From the NCBI GenBank assembly GCA_035361075.1, contig DAOSBX010000028.1:1-46141 (forward strand): 46,141 nt of DNA, written 5' to 3'. Positions 1 to 8,184 of this stretch are shown here, in pieces. Numbering within the stretch: position 1 is the stretch's first letter; every line of letters starts with the position of its first letter. Source of the DNA: Candidatus Hydrogenedens sp. (GTDB taxonomy: Bacteria > Hydrogenedentota > Hydrogenedentia > Hydrogenedentales > Hydrogenedentaceae). A program made the translations under genes and the position numbers. The notes under the pieces were generated by a model. It was given only the letters and a program-made list of their open reading frames with translations, was not told the DNA's origin and did no database searches.

Positions 1-103
1 AAGGTTAATTAAACCTCCGCTGGTTTTTATAACATTATTATACCATTTAAATTCAATAAAATGCAAATTAAAGGAATGATTATAGGTTAATATATATAAT
101 TAC

Positions 104-124
104 AATAATATTGCTAATATTATT
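104..124. repeat. Perfect 9-bp inverted repeat, 3-nt loop
   Basis: Left arm AATAATATT (104-112), loop GCT, right arm AATATTATT (116-124). The stem is entirely A/T, so it would be a weak terminator; it lies about 160 bp beyond the pseudopilin stop. It could be an operator, a weak terminator or chance in AT-rich DNA. Apart from a 5-bp repeat (GCAAT-TT-ATTGC, 268-279) just past the pseudopilin stop, bases 1-285 show nothing gene-like. Confidence 0.35.
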
Positions 125-285
125 TGCCACATCCAACCCTTCATCTATTTAGATTAGAATTCTACTATGTATTCAACCCCTTTAGCATATTTTGTCATAT
201 AATTCAAATCGGTAACTTAAATGGTAAGAATGACCATAAAAAAACCAAGATATTTTATTGAAATTCGGCAATTTATTGCGGGATA

Positions 286-1266
286 TTAGAATTGACTAAA
301 ATCAATTTTTTCGAGTGCATTTGTTACGGTCGCCACCCCCCTATTAATAGGTGCCGGTCCATTTTCCTGGTATCTTAAAAATTCGACATGCCCATCAAAG
401 AAAAGCACATTTGAACCTCCAGGTATATGGTTATATAAAGAAGGGTCGGATGTAAGTTTATCCATCATAACCCACATATTGCTTTGTGCTTTTGCACTGG
501 ACGCAGGGTTGTTGATATCCGTAATCAAGAACCGCTCAATACCTTCTCTGAGACGGTAGATTATGTTACTACCACCATTCCCGATTGGAGGTAGTCCTGT
601 CAATGCTGAAGTTGCCTGAGAAATAACAATATCTTTATCGGCTCTACCATTTTCATGTTGCAAGAAGAAGGGTAAAACAGCCTCTAATAACCCTTGAATA
701 ATCTGTGTAGGTGCATAACCACTAACAACATTTAAGAAAGGCACAAGGGATAGATTTGTTTGTGGGTCTGTTGTATCTCCACGGTCAAATACCCAGCCTA
801 AGTAATAGTAGCTTACCTGCATGTTCCACATCCCTCGCCCTTTCTGTGAACAGGGAAATGTTATATCCGTCTGCTGAGTAATAGGGTTGATAAGGTTTTC
901 AGAGGTATGTTTAGGGTCAGATGGGCAAATCAGGATATTTACATCTGTTAAATATTCTGGATATACCGCTTTTGGAGAGGGTCCAGCTACAATAATCGAT
1001 TTATTGCCCATCGATGGGAAACCTATTTGGTCACAATCGATGGCTGTTGCATACTCCATCGGCACAGGTGGATATTTACCACCGGCTGATTCACTGGAAT
1101 ACATCTTAAAAACCAGTCCCCATTGTTTAAGATTATTCTGACAGGAGGCTCTACGAGCGGACTCTCTTGCCCGGGCTAATGCCGGCAACAGGATTGCTGC
1201 TAATATCCCAATAATAGCGATTGCAACCAATAACTCTATCAAAGTAAATCCTAATTTTTGTCTCAT
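286..1266 (-). CDS. Type II secretion-like pseudopilin, H-X9-DG family
   Basis: A 326-aa pseudopilin. The N-terminus is a textbook prepilin leader: a short basic leader ending in Gly6, then FTLIELLVAIAIIGILAAIL, with Glu at mature position 5; this is the substrate of a prepilin peptidase. The motif SARRASCQNNLKQW right after the hydrophobic helix is typical of the large DUF1559/H-X9-DG pseudopilin families of planctomycete-like bacteria. Near the C-terminus HIPGGSNVLFFDGHVEF carries the expected H...DG signature, but with ten rather than nine residues between H and DG. Start supported by AGGAG six bases upstream of ATG. Expected to sit in the inner membrane or a pseudopilus; many paralogues usually exist, so the exact role is unknown. 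It lies 62 bp behind nadA on the same strand and may be read through from it. Confidence 0.9.
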   Translation of the reverse strand: MRQKLGFTLIELLVAIAIIGILAAILLPALARARESARRASCQNNLKQWGLVFKMYSSESAGGKYPPVPMEYATAIDCDQIGFPSMGNKSIIVAGPSPKAVYPEYLTDVNILICPSDPKHTSENLINPITQQTDITFPCSQKGRGMWNMQVSYYYLGWVFDRGDTTDPQTNLSLVPFLNVVSGYAPTQIIQGLLEAVLPFFLQHENGRADKDIVISQATSALTGLPPIGNGGSNIIYRLREGIERFLITDINNPASSAKAQSNMWVMMDKLTSDPSLYNHIPGGSNVLFFDGHVEFLRYQENGPAPINRGVATVTNALEKIDFSQF

Positions 1267-1328
1267 AAATATCTCCTATGAACTTTTATAATTCCTATGG
1301 ATATAAGATATTGTGTTTGATGGTTTAG

Positions 1329-2402
1329 TTATCGGATTTCAATCATTCGTTGGATGGGTACTCTTGCTTTTGCAATGATATCAGGAGGGGCTTCAACTTG
1401 ATATTGAAGTTTTTTTAGCGATTCCAATGTCTGTTCAAGGGTAATAAGATTCATGTGTTTACAACGCAGGCTACATGCCCGAACAATATTAATCTCAGGG
1501 AATTCTGCCTGAATATTATCTCCCATAGCACATTCAGTAAATAAAGCCAACCTCACATTAGGATGTTCTTTTACATACTTGACCATCCCTTGTGTACTTC
1601 CGACATAATCCACGTTCTTTATTACATCGGGTGGACATTCTGGATGAGCCAATATTTTCACATCGGGATATTGTTGGCGAACATGGTCTACATCTTCTGG
1701 CTTAAACAATTCATGCACTTCACATTTTGCTTTCCACCCAATAACAACGGGCTCAGAACTTGTTTCTATATCATTCATAGTTACTTCATCTGGAAGATAG
1801 AACTTTGCACCTAATTCGTTGGCTGTATTACGTGCAAGATATTCATCAGGAACAAAGATAACAGCCTTGTACCCCTGCTTAAAGATATAGGTCACAACAC
1901 TGCCTGCATTCCCTGAGGTGCAACAATAATCAGATTCCGATTTTGTATCCGCATAAGTATTGACATAGGATACAATGGGAACCGACGGAAACTTCTGTTT
2001 TAACTGGATAATATCCTCTCGGCTAATCCCTTCTGCTAACGAACAACCTGCCTCACGAGACGGAACGAGAACCGTCTTGGTCGGGTTTAATATCTTTGCC
2101 GTCTCGCCCATGAACCATACACCACAGAATACAATAATATCTGCTTCTGTTTTGCTTGCTACGATAGAAAGATACAGAGAATCGCCAACATGGTCAGGGA
2201 TAGAATGATATAGGGCAGGTTCCATATAATTGTGCCCCAAAATAACTGCGTTCTTCTCCTCTTTCAATTTAAGTATCTCGTATGCATACTGTGCCTTTAA
2301 CTCAATTTCAAACTCAGGAAGTATGCCTATTAATCTCTCCTTCATCCGCTCAAGAAGAGTTGAATAATCTTTTATACATGTTCCATTTGGTACATTTTCC
2401 AT
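1329..2402 (-). CDS. nadA: Quinolinate synthase A
   Basis: A 357-aa NadA. The enzyme condenses iminoaspartate with dihydroxyacetone phosphate to quinolinate in de novo NAD synthesis and needs a [4Fe-4S] cluster. Visible hallmarks are GHNYMEP near residue 56, the FCGVWFMGETAKILNP segment with Cys93, WKAKCEVHE with Cys227, and CSLRCKHMNLITLE with Cys310/Cys314. By comparison with the family, Cys93, Cys227 and Cys314 are the likely cluster ligands. The length matches the long (Bacillus-like) form. It lies 125 bp behind sufU on the same strand and is plausibly the last gene of the SUF transcription unit. No nadB or nadC is present in the window. The only SD-like element, AAGG, sits 12 bases from ATG. 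Confidence 0.95.
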   Translation of the reverse strand: MENVPNGTCIKDYSTLLERMKERLIGILPEFEIELKAQYAYEILKLKEEKNAVILGHNYMEPALYHSIPDHVGDSLYLSIVASKTEADIIVFCGVWFMGETAKILNPTKTVLVPSREAGCSLAEGISREDIIQLKQKFPSVPIVSYVNTYADTKSESDYCCTSGNAGSVVTYIFKQGYKAVIFVPDEYLARNTANELGAKFYLPDEVTMNDIETSSEPVVIGWKAKCEVHELFKPEDVDHVRQQYPDVKILAHPECPPDVIKNVDYVGSTQGMVKYVKEHPNVRLALFTECAMGDNIQAEFPEINIVRACSLRCKHMNLITLEQTLESLKKLQYQVEAPPDIIAKARVPIQRMIEIR

Positions 2403-2527
2403 AATGAGATTAATACCTTGTTTTGAAAAATTAAAATATAAAAAGGGAAAATTACATTATACCAGACTATAAGCAATAAACTCGAATATAGCACCTTCGT
2501 TCTTTGATAAGATGTTTCTACCTTTAA

Positions 2528-2986
2528 CTACTCCGTCGATACAGGTTTGGTTTCCTCTCCTTCTAAAAGTGCTAAGATAGAGTGCCATGATAAGGAGGCA
2601 CACTTAATTCGGATTGGAAATTCACGGACACCAGTTATAGCTACTAATTTTCCCCATTTCGTTTCATCCACAGGTGTTTGTGGAGAAGAACGTAGCAATT
2701 CTAAAAAATCGCGAATGATGCTTACCGCTTCGTTTACAGGTTGTTTTTCAAGGAATGTCGTTAGTAATGAGGCAGATGCTTTAGAGATAGCACAACCTTG
2801 ACCAGTAAAGTAGATTTCACGAATTACATCACCATCCAATTTCAAATAGAAGGTGTAATGGTCTCCACATAAGGGATTAAAACCCTCTAATTTTTTGTCA
2901 TAATCATCAGGGACACCAAAATTTCGTGGATTTTTTGCATGGTCTAAAAGAAGTTTTTCATAAAGTATCTTAGAGGCAGAACTCAT
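2528..2986 (-). CDS. sufU: SufU-type iron-sulfur scaffold / sulfur-transfer protein
   Basis: A 152-aa IscU-fold protein. Three conserved cysteines are present: Cys40 in NPLCGD (with Asp42), Cys65 in TGQGCAISKAS and Cys129 in IRIKCASLSWH. The stretch of about 20 residues between the second and third cysteine regions (residues 80-110) is the insertion that separates SufU from IscU. In Gram-positive bacteria SufU is a zinc-dependent sulfurtransferase that accepts persulfide from SufS; the same role is inferred here because no SufE is visible. The start codon overlaps the sufS stop as ATGA (2983-2986), indicating translational coupling. The C-terminus beyond residue 143 is a short, variable tail. 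Confidence 0.93.
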   Translation of the reverse strand: MSSASKILYEKLLLDHAKNPRNFGVPDDYDKKLEGFNPLCGDHYTFYLKLDGDVIREIYFTGQGCAISKASASLLTTFLEKQPVNEAVSIIRDFLELLRSSPQTPVDETKWGKLVAITGVREFPIRIKCASLSWHSILALLEGEETKPVSTE

Positions 2987-4263
2987 TCGAATATTTCCTT
3001 AATTTTGTATATCGCTTTTATCAGGGCGTCTATCTCATCTATTACATTATAAACTGCAAAAGAAGCACGTGCTGTACTCGATACTCCATAACGTTCCATA
3101 ATAGGTTGAGCACAATGATGCCCCGCACGAATAGCAATTCCTTCCTCATCAAGAATCTGTCCTATATCATGTGGATGTGCAGAATCCATTATAAACGATA
3201 TAACACCAGTGTGATGTTCTTTGGGACCCAATATACGAACACCTGGAATTTCATCTATCGTTCTCATTGCGTATTGTATTAATACTTCCTCATAATCAAA
3301 TATCTTCTGCATGCCGATAGATTGCAAAAAATCGATAGCGGAACCTAAACCAATGACTCCCTCAATATTAGGCGTCCCTGCCTCAAATTTTTGTGGGGAA
3401 TGTGCATAGATTGTATTTTCCAAAGTGACATTCAATATCATGCTACCACCTGTTTGGTACGGTTCCATACGTTCTAATAGTGGTGCTCTCCCATAAAGAA
3501 TCCCTATCCCCGTAGGTCCATAAAATTTATGAGCGGAACAGGCAAAAAAGTCGCAACCCAAATCCTGAACATCAATCGGCATGTGAGCTATACTTTGAGC
3601 ACCATCAACAATAAATACAGCACCAACGTCATGAGCCTTCTGAGCAATCTCACGAATAGGATTTATCGTCCCTAAAACATTTGAAACATGTGTTACAGAG
3701 ACAATCTTCGTTTTAGACGTTAGAAGTTCATCAAGACGACTTAAATCTAAATACCCTTCCTCTGTAATAGGAATATATTTCAATTTTGCCCCAGTCTGTC
3801 GTGATACCACCTGCCATGGAATCATATTCGAATGATGTTCCATTTCAGTAATTAATATTTCATCATCAGGCATTAATCGAGGGCGAGCATAGGATTGAGC
3901 AATTAAATTTATAGATTCGGTTGTCCCTTTGGTAAATACAATTTCACAATCAACCTTTGCATTTATAAATCGTGCAACCTTAGAACGCACTTCCTCATAC
4001 TTGTCTGTGATTTTTTCACTTAAGTAATGTATCCCTCGATGCACATTAGCGTTCTCTTTCAAGTAATATCGCGTGATAGTATCAATTACATTTTGGGGTT
4101 TTTGAGTGGTTGCCGCATTGTCGAGATAAATTAAAGGTTTACCATGAACCATTGTTTCTAATATAGGAAATTGGCTACGAATGCTTTCCAGTCCAAGCCT
4201 ACGAGCCAATATCTCCGCCCGTAGACGAAGTGATTTCTGAGTTTTTTCCTCTGCAAGGCTCAT
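2983..4263 (-). CDS. sufS: Group II cysteine desulfurase SufS
   Basis: A 426-aa PLP-dependent desulfurase that takes sulfur from L-cysteine to feed Fe-S assembly. Lys246 in CSAHKFYGPTG is the PLP-binding lysine, Asp220 (VDGAQS) and His143 (TEMEHHSN) are the usual cofactor contacts, and Cys384 in IRAGHHCAQP is the persulfide-carrying cysteine on the short group II loop. An N-terminal extension of about 25 residues precedes the usual start of the fold (IRSQFPIL). Start ATG has AAGGA nine bases upstream. It follows sufD by 12 bp and overlaps sufU by 4 bp, so it is embedded in the operon. Confidence 0.96.
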   Translation of the reverse strand: MSLAEEKTQKSLRLRAEILARRLGLESIRSQFPILETMVHGKPLIYLDNAATTQKPQNVIDTITRYYLKENANVHRGIHYLSEKITDKYEEVRSKVARFINAKVDCEIVFTKGTTESINLIAQSYARPRLMPDDEILITEMEHHSNMIPWQVVSRQTGAKLKYIPITEEGYLDLSRLDELLTSKTKIVSVTHVSNVLGTINPIREIAQKAHDVGAVFIVDGAQSIAHMPIDVQDLGCDFFACSAHKFYGPTGIGILYGRAPLLERMEPYQTGGSMILNVTLENTIYAHSPQKFEAGTPNIEGVIGLGSAIDFLQSIGMQKIFDYEEVLIQYAMRTIDEIPGVRILGPKEHHTGVISFIMDSAHPHDIGQILDEEGIAIRAGHHCAQPIMERYGVSSTARASFAVYNVIDEIDALIKAIYKIKEIFE

Positions 4264-4275
4264 ATATAAAAATCC

Positions 4276-5610
4276 TTACAAGCTCATAATTAAATAAGGA
4301 CTAATGAATTCCTTTGTGTTTGGAAATGGAATATCAGCCAATACCTGATTTGCAAAACCACGAACAAGAAGAGACCTCGCTTTCACTGGAGGTATCCCCC
4401 TTGATTGAAAATAGTAAATCAATTCCGCAGAAGGAGGTCCAACTGTAGCACCATGTGTACATCGAACATCATCCGCATAAATTTCCAATTGCGGTTTAGC
4501 ATCAATTACTGCACCATCTGAGAGAGATAGCCCTTTGAACTGTTGGATAGAATCGGACTTTTGTGCATCAGGGGCAATATAAATTTTTCCGCGATACACC
4601 GTTTTACTTTGTTCTCTCCCTAATCCACGCCAGTGAATTCGGCTAACGCTTTGCCCTTTTAAATGTTGGATTTGTTGTTGTGTTTCAGAAAAGTGATTCT
4701 TTTCGTTCAAGGTTAAACCGTTGATATGACATTGAACATTTTCTCCTTGAATCTCCGCATTGATTTCTGAACGAAGAAATCGCCCTGAAAGATGAAGTGA
4801 ATTGTAATTTAAGGAACTATCCTTATCTAAGCCTGCTGAAATGGAATGGAATCGTAAAGTCTTTTCTGTTCCCTGAATATTTTCCAAAACGTTAAGATGT
4901 GCATTTTTACCTAAAACGATCTTCGTTTTTGCATTTACCCATACGGAGGCACTTTCCGTATTATGCGTTATATAATTTAATGTTATTGAAGCTTGAGCAG
5001 TATCGTCAAGAATAATAAGCACCCAGGGAATATCAATTGTGTCCTGTCTGTCAGCAGAACTCATGATATAGATATTCATGGGCTCATCAATAACAATACC
5101 CTTGGGTAAATAAATGAAAATGCCGTTATAGAATAACATCTCCGATAAAGCCTCAAATATATGCTGAGGCTCCTTGTCTCGTTCTAAATTACTTTTAAGA
5201 AGTTCTTCATGTTCTGACGCCAATATCTCTTTAAAGTCAGAAACTATTATCTTATCTGGCAAATCTATTAAATTTTCATCCATTGTAACAACACCATTTT
5301 CCCAAAGAATATGGGCGGAAAAATATTTGTTAATTATTTCTGGTATATGTTCTCTGTGAACCTGTTTCTTTATATCTACAGTCCATTTCCGTTGCGGATT
5401 GAAAAATGGTGAGAGGTTTGTTTCCCGCCAGCCCTCCATTTTTGAATGTGGAATAGGTAAAAGTATAAAGGCATTCTTACCGTCTAAAGTAATATCTTTC
5501 CACCAATCAGGTATGACATGACCATTTTTTGTATAAGGAATAATCTCTAATAAATTTAACTTCCTTTCATCAACAATATGCGTTTTTTCCATATAAGATA
5601 TTCCTATCAT
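4276..5610 (-). CDS. sufD: SufD, Fe-S cluster assembly scaffold subunit
   Basis: A 444-aa SufB/SufD-family protein, partner of SufB and SufC in the SufBC2D scaffold. The C-terminal beta-helix carries ADDVRCTHGATVG with His386, matching the conserved SufD histidine implicated in cluster assembly, and the closing VKARSLLVRGFANQVL motif. The first ATG (5610) overlaps the sufC stop as ATGA, but Met7 (5592) has an AGGA nine bases upstream, so a six-residue shorter product is equally possible. It is clearly the D rather than the B paralogue because it lacks the cysteine-rich B signature found in the gene at 6386-7885. Confidence 0.92.
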   Translation of the reverse strand: MIGISYMEKTHIVDERKLNLLEIIPYTKNGHVIPDWWKDITLDGKNAFILLPIPHSKMEGWRETNLSPFFNPQRKWTVDIKKQVHREHIPEIINKYFSAHILWENGVVTMDENLIDLPDKIIVSDFKEILASEHEELLKSNLERDKEPQHIFEALSEMLFYNGIFIYLPKGIVIDEPMNIYIMSSADRQDTIDIPWVLIILDDTAQASITLNYITHNTESASVWVNAKTKIVLGKNAHLNVLENIQGTEKTLRFHSISAGLDKDSSLNYNSLHLSGRFLRSEINAEIQGENVQCHINGLTLNEKNHFSETQQQIQHLKGQSVSRIHWRGLGREQSKTVYRGKIYIAPDAQKSDSIQQFKGLSLSDGAVIDAKPQLEIYADDVRCTHGATVGPPSAELIYYFQSRGIPPVKARSLLVRGFANQVLADIPFPNTKEFISPYLIMSL

Positions 5611-6389
5611 GCTTTCGCAATTGATAATTCCTGTTCAGAATCTGTTTTCAGCCAATCATAACCTTTTTGTTCAAGTTCTAATGCAAGTGTATAATCCCCA
5701 GATTTAACAATTTTCCCCTTATACAACACATGCACAAAGTCAGGTTTAATGTAGTTTAGTAACCGTTGATAATGAGTAATAATAATGAATGAGCGTTTCG
5801 GATTTCTCATACGATTAACACCCTCAGCCACAGATTTTAAGGCATCAATATCTAAACCAGAGTCCGTTTCATCAAGTATGGCTAATATCGGTTCTAATAT
5901 TGCCATTTGAACAATCTCATTCCGTTTCTTTTCACCACCAGAGAACCCTTCATTTACAGATCTATCTGAAAAAGTTGGGTCTAAACCAATTTCCTTCATC
6001 TTTTCCTTTAAGATTTTTTCAAAATCCCAGATATCTAAACTTGACAAATGTCTCCACTCACGAATCTCATTCAAAGCAGTATGTAAAAACTCTGTATTCG
6101 ATAATCCAGGTATTTCAACTGGGTACTGGAACGCAGTAAAGATACCACGACGTGCCCTTTCTTCTGGTGGTGTGGATGTTATGTCCTCACCAAAAAATAA
6201 AATCTTGCTTTCTGGGTCTACCTCATAATTTTCATTACCAGTAAGCACTTGGGCAAGGGTACTTTTCCCTGAACCATTTGGACCCATAATAGCATGAGTT
6301 TCTCCTGAACCAATAGTCAGGTCTATCCCTTTTAAAATTAGTTGTCCTTCTACGGACACCTTCAAATTTTTGATTTCAAGTAAATTCAT
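5607..6389 (-). CDS. sufC: SufC, Fe-S assembly ABC-type ATPase
   Basis: A 260-aa cytosolic ABC ATPase. Walker A is GPNGSGKST (residues 36-44), the signature is FSGGEKKR (149-156, the SufC-specific form) and Walker B is LAILDETDSGLD (169-180); the H-loop is in IIITHYQRLL. SufC powers conformational change in the SufBCD scaffold rather than transport. Both ends are coupled by ATGA overlaps: the start overlaps the sufB stop (6386-6389) and the stop overlaps the sufD start (5607-5610). Confidence 0.97.
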   Translation of the reverse strand: MNLLEIKNLKVSVEGQLILKGIDLTIGSGETHAIMGPNGSGKSTLAQVLTGNENYEVDPESKILFFGEDITSTPPEERARRGIFTAFQYPVEIPGLSNTEFLHTALNEIREWRHLSSLDIWDFEKILKEKMKEIGLDPTFSDRSVNEGFSGGEKKRNEIVQMAILEPILAILDETDSGLDIDALKSVAEGVNRMRNPKRSFIIITHYQRLLNYIKPDFVHVLYKGKIVKSGDYTLALELEQKGYDWLKTDSEQELSIAKA

Positions 6390-7885
6390 CCTACGCTTCC
6401 TTCTAAACTAATGCTTAATAATCGTGTTGCTTCAACTGCAAATTCCATAGGTAAATGTTCAAAAACTTCTTTGCAAAAACCGTTAACCACAAGAGATATC
6501 GCATTTTCTGGGCGAATCCCTCGTGCACGGCAGTAAAACAGTTGGTCCTCATTAATTTTCGATGTAGTAGCCTCATGTTCTACCGATGCGGAAGGATTCC
6601 GCACATCAATATGAGGAAATGTATGCGCTCCACATCGGCTACCAATCAATAATGAATCGCATTGAGTATAATTCCTTGCATTTTCAGCCTTTGGCATAAC
6701 ACGAACCATTCCACGATACGTATTCTGACTCATGCCAGACGAAATCGTTTTGCTGATAATAGTACTCCGTGTATTTTTCCCAATATGTATCATTTTCGTG
6801 CCTGTATCTGCTTGTTGTTTATTCCGCGTCAATGCAACCGAATAAAACTCACCCGTAGAATTATCTCCCTGTAAGATACAACTCGGATATTTCCATGTTA
6901 TGGCGGAACCCGTTTCAACCTGAGTCCATGAAATCCGTGAATTCGCACCAACACATTTGCCACGTTTCGTAACAAAATTAAAAATACCTCCCCGGCCTTC
7001 CTCATCACCAGCATACCAATTCTGAACCGTAGAATAACGAATGGTGGCATTCTTATGAGCTATCAATTCAACAACCGCAGCATGAAGCTGGTTTTCATCA
7101 CGAATCGGTGCGGTACAACCCTCTAAATAACTGACCTCTGCTCCCTCATCCGCTATTATCAATGTCCTTTCAAATTGACCTGTCTGACCCGAATTAATCC
7201 GAAAATAGGTCGATAAATCCATAGGACATCGAACCCCTTTGGGGATATACACAAAAGAGCCATCACTAAACACAGCGGAATTTAATGCGGAATAAAAATT
7301 ATCACTCGGAGGAACAACAGAACCTAAATACTCCCTTACTAATTCTGGATACTTCCGTATCGCTTCGGACATAGAGCAAAAAATGATACCAAATCGACCT
7401 AATATCTCCTGATGGGTAGTTGCAACTGAGATACTATCAAAAACAGCATCCACCGCAACACCTGCAAGCCGTTTCTGTTCTTCCAGAGGAATTCCCAACT
7501 TCTCAAAGGTACGTAAAATCTCAGGTTCTACATCTTCAATAGATTTTGGGTTCTTCTTCATCTTTGGTGCTGAATAATAACGAATCTTTTGGAAGTCAGG
7601 AGTCTTAAATTTTACAAAAGCCCATTTAGGCTCCTTCATCTCTAACCATACCCTATATGCATTTAAACGCCATTCTGTCATCCACTCTGGCTCCTCCTTC
7701 CTCTCAGATATTTTCCGTATTATATCTTCATTCAGCCCTATCGGGAAAGGCTCTGCCTCAACAGGTGTAACCCATCCATACGCATATTCCTTATTCACAA
7801 ACTCATGAATTGCAGTCTCACTGTTATCTAACGAATGCTGAGCATCAAAATCATTCTTTAATATCGAATTTGGCGTATCTATCAT
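6386..7885 (-). CDS. sufB: SufB, Fe-S cluster assembly scaffold subunit
   Basis: A 499-aa SufB and the first gene of the SUF operon. The core beta-helix includes KRGKCVGANSRISWTQVETG and the conserved NYTQCDSLLIG with Cys409, followed by the VEHEATTSKI motif (residues 435-444); these correspond to the E. coli Cys405/Glu434 pair needed for cluster assembly. The N-terminal region (about 1-60) is variable. Start ATG is preceded by GGGAG at an eight-base spacing. A candidate promoter lies about 50 bp upstream (7938-7966). No Rrf2/SufR/IscR-type regulator gene is seen beside the operon. Confidence 0.97.
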   Translation of the reverse strand: MIDTPNSILKNDFDAQHSLDNSETAIHEFVNKEYAYGWVTPVEAEPFPIGLNEDIIRKISERKEEPEWMTEWRLNAYRVWLEMKEPKWAFVKFKTPDFQKIRYYSAPKMKKNPKSIEDVEPEILRTFEKLGIPLEEQKRLAGVAVDAVFDSISVATTHQEILGRFGIIFCSMSEAIRKYPELVREYLGSVVPPSDNFYSALNSAVFSDGSFVYIPKGVRCPMDLSTYFRINSGQTGQFERTLIIADEGAEVSYLEGCTAPIRDENQLHAAVVELIAHKNATIRYSTVQNWYAGDEEGRGGIFNFVTKRGKCVGANSRISWTQVETGSAITWKYPSCILQGDNSTGEFYSVALTRNKQQADTGTKMIHIGKNTRSTIISKTISSGMSQNTYRGMVRVMPKAENARNYTQCDSLLIGSRCGAHTFPHIDVRNPSASVEHEATTSKINEDQLFYCRARGIRPENAISLVVNGFCKEVFEHLPMEFAVEATRLLSISLEGSVG

Positions 7886-7937
7886 TTTTTTTGCTCCCTT
7901 GTTATATCCTTTGCAGAATATCTCATATTTGGGTTAC

Positions 7938-7966
7938 ATTTTAGTTAACAGTCAAAATTTTTTGAA
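7938..7966 (-). promoter_or_regulatory. Candidate sigma70-like promoter of the suf operon
   Basis: Read on the minus strand: TTCAAA (7966-7961), 17-bp spacer, TAAAAT (7943-7938). The -10 matches 5 of 6 consensus bases and the -35 matches 4 of 6. It would give a leader of roughly 45 bases before sufB. No palindrome resembling a Fur or IscR site was recognised near it. Confidence 0.35.
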
Positions 7967-8184
7967 TATTCCCATAGGAACAAAGGACAGTGATATCCCC
8001 TTTGCCTTTTCTATTATTTTGCGGGAGTGCTAAAGGTGCCCTTAATTTCAAGTAGTTCTGTTCAGAGATTTCGTCTGGATTGACAAATGGATTTCTAGAA
8101 TTAAAATTTTTGAAACAAAGAAATAGTTTTTTTAGTCTTAACAAGTATGTTATAAAGGATATCTTCAATATAGGATCTAAACCA

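Noticed and set aside
887..1141. 84-codon plus-strand frame inside the pseudopilin gene
   Set aside because: Antisense to a clearly recognised gene, no SD and no protein-like features.
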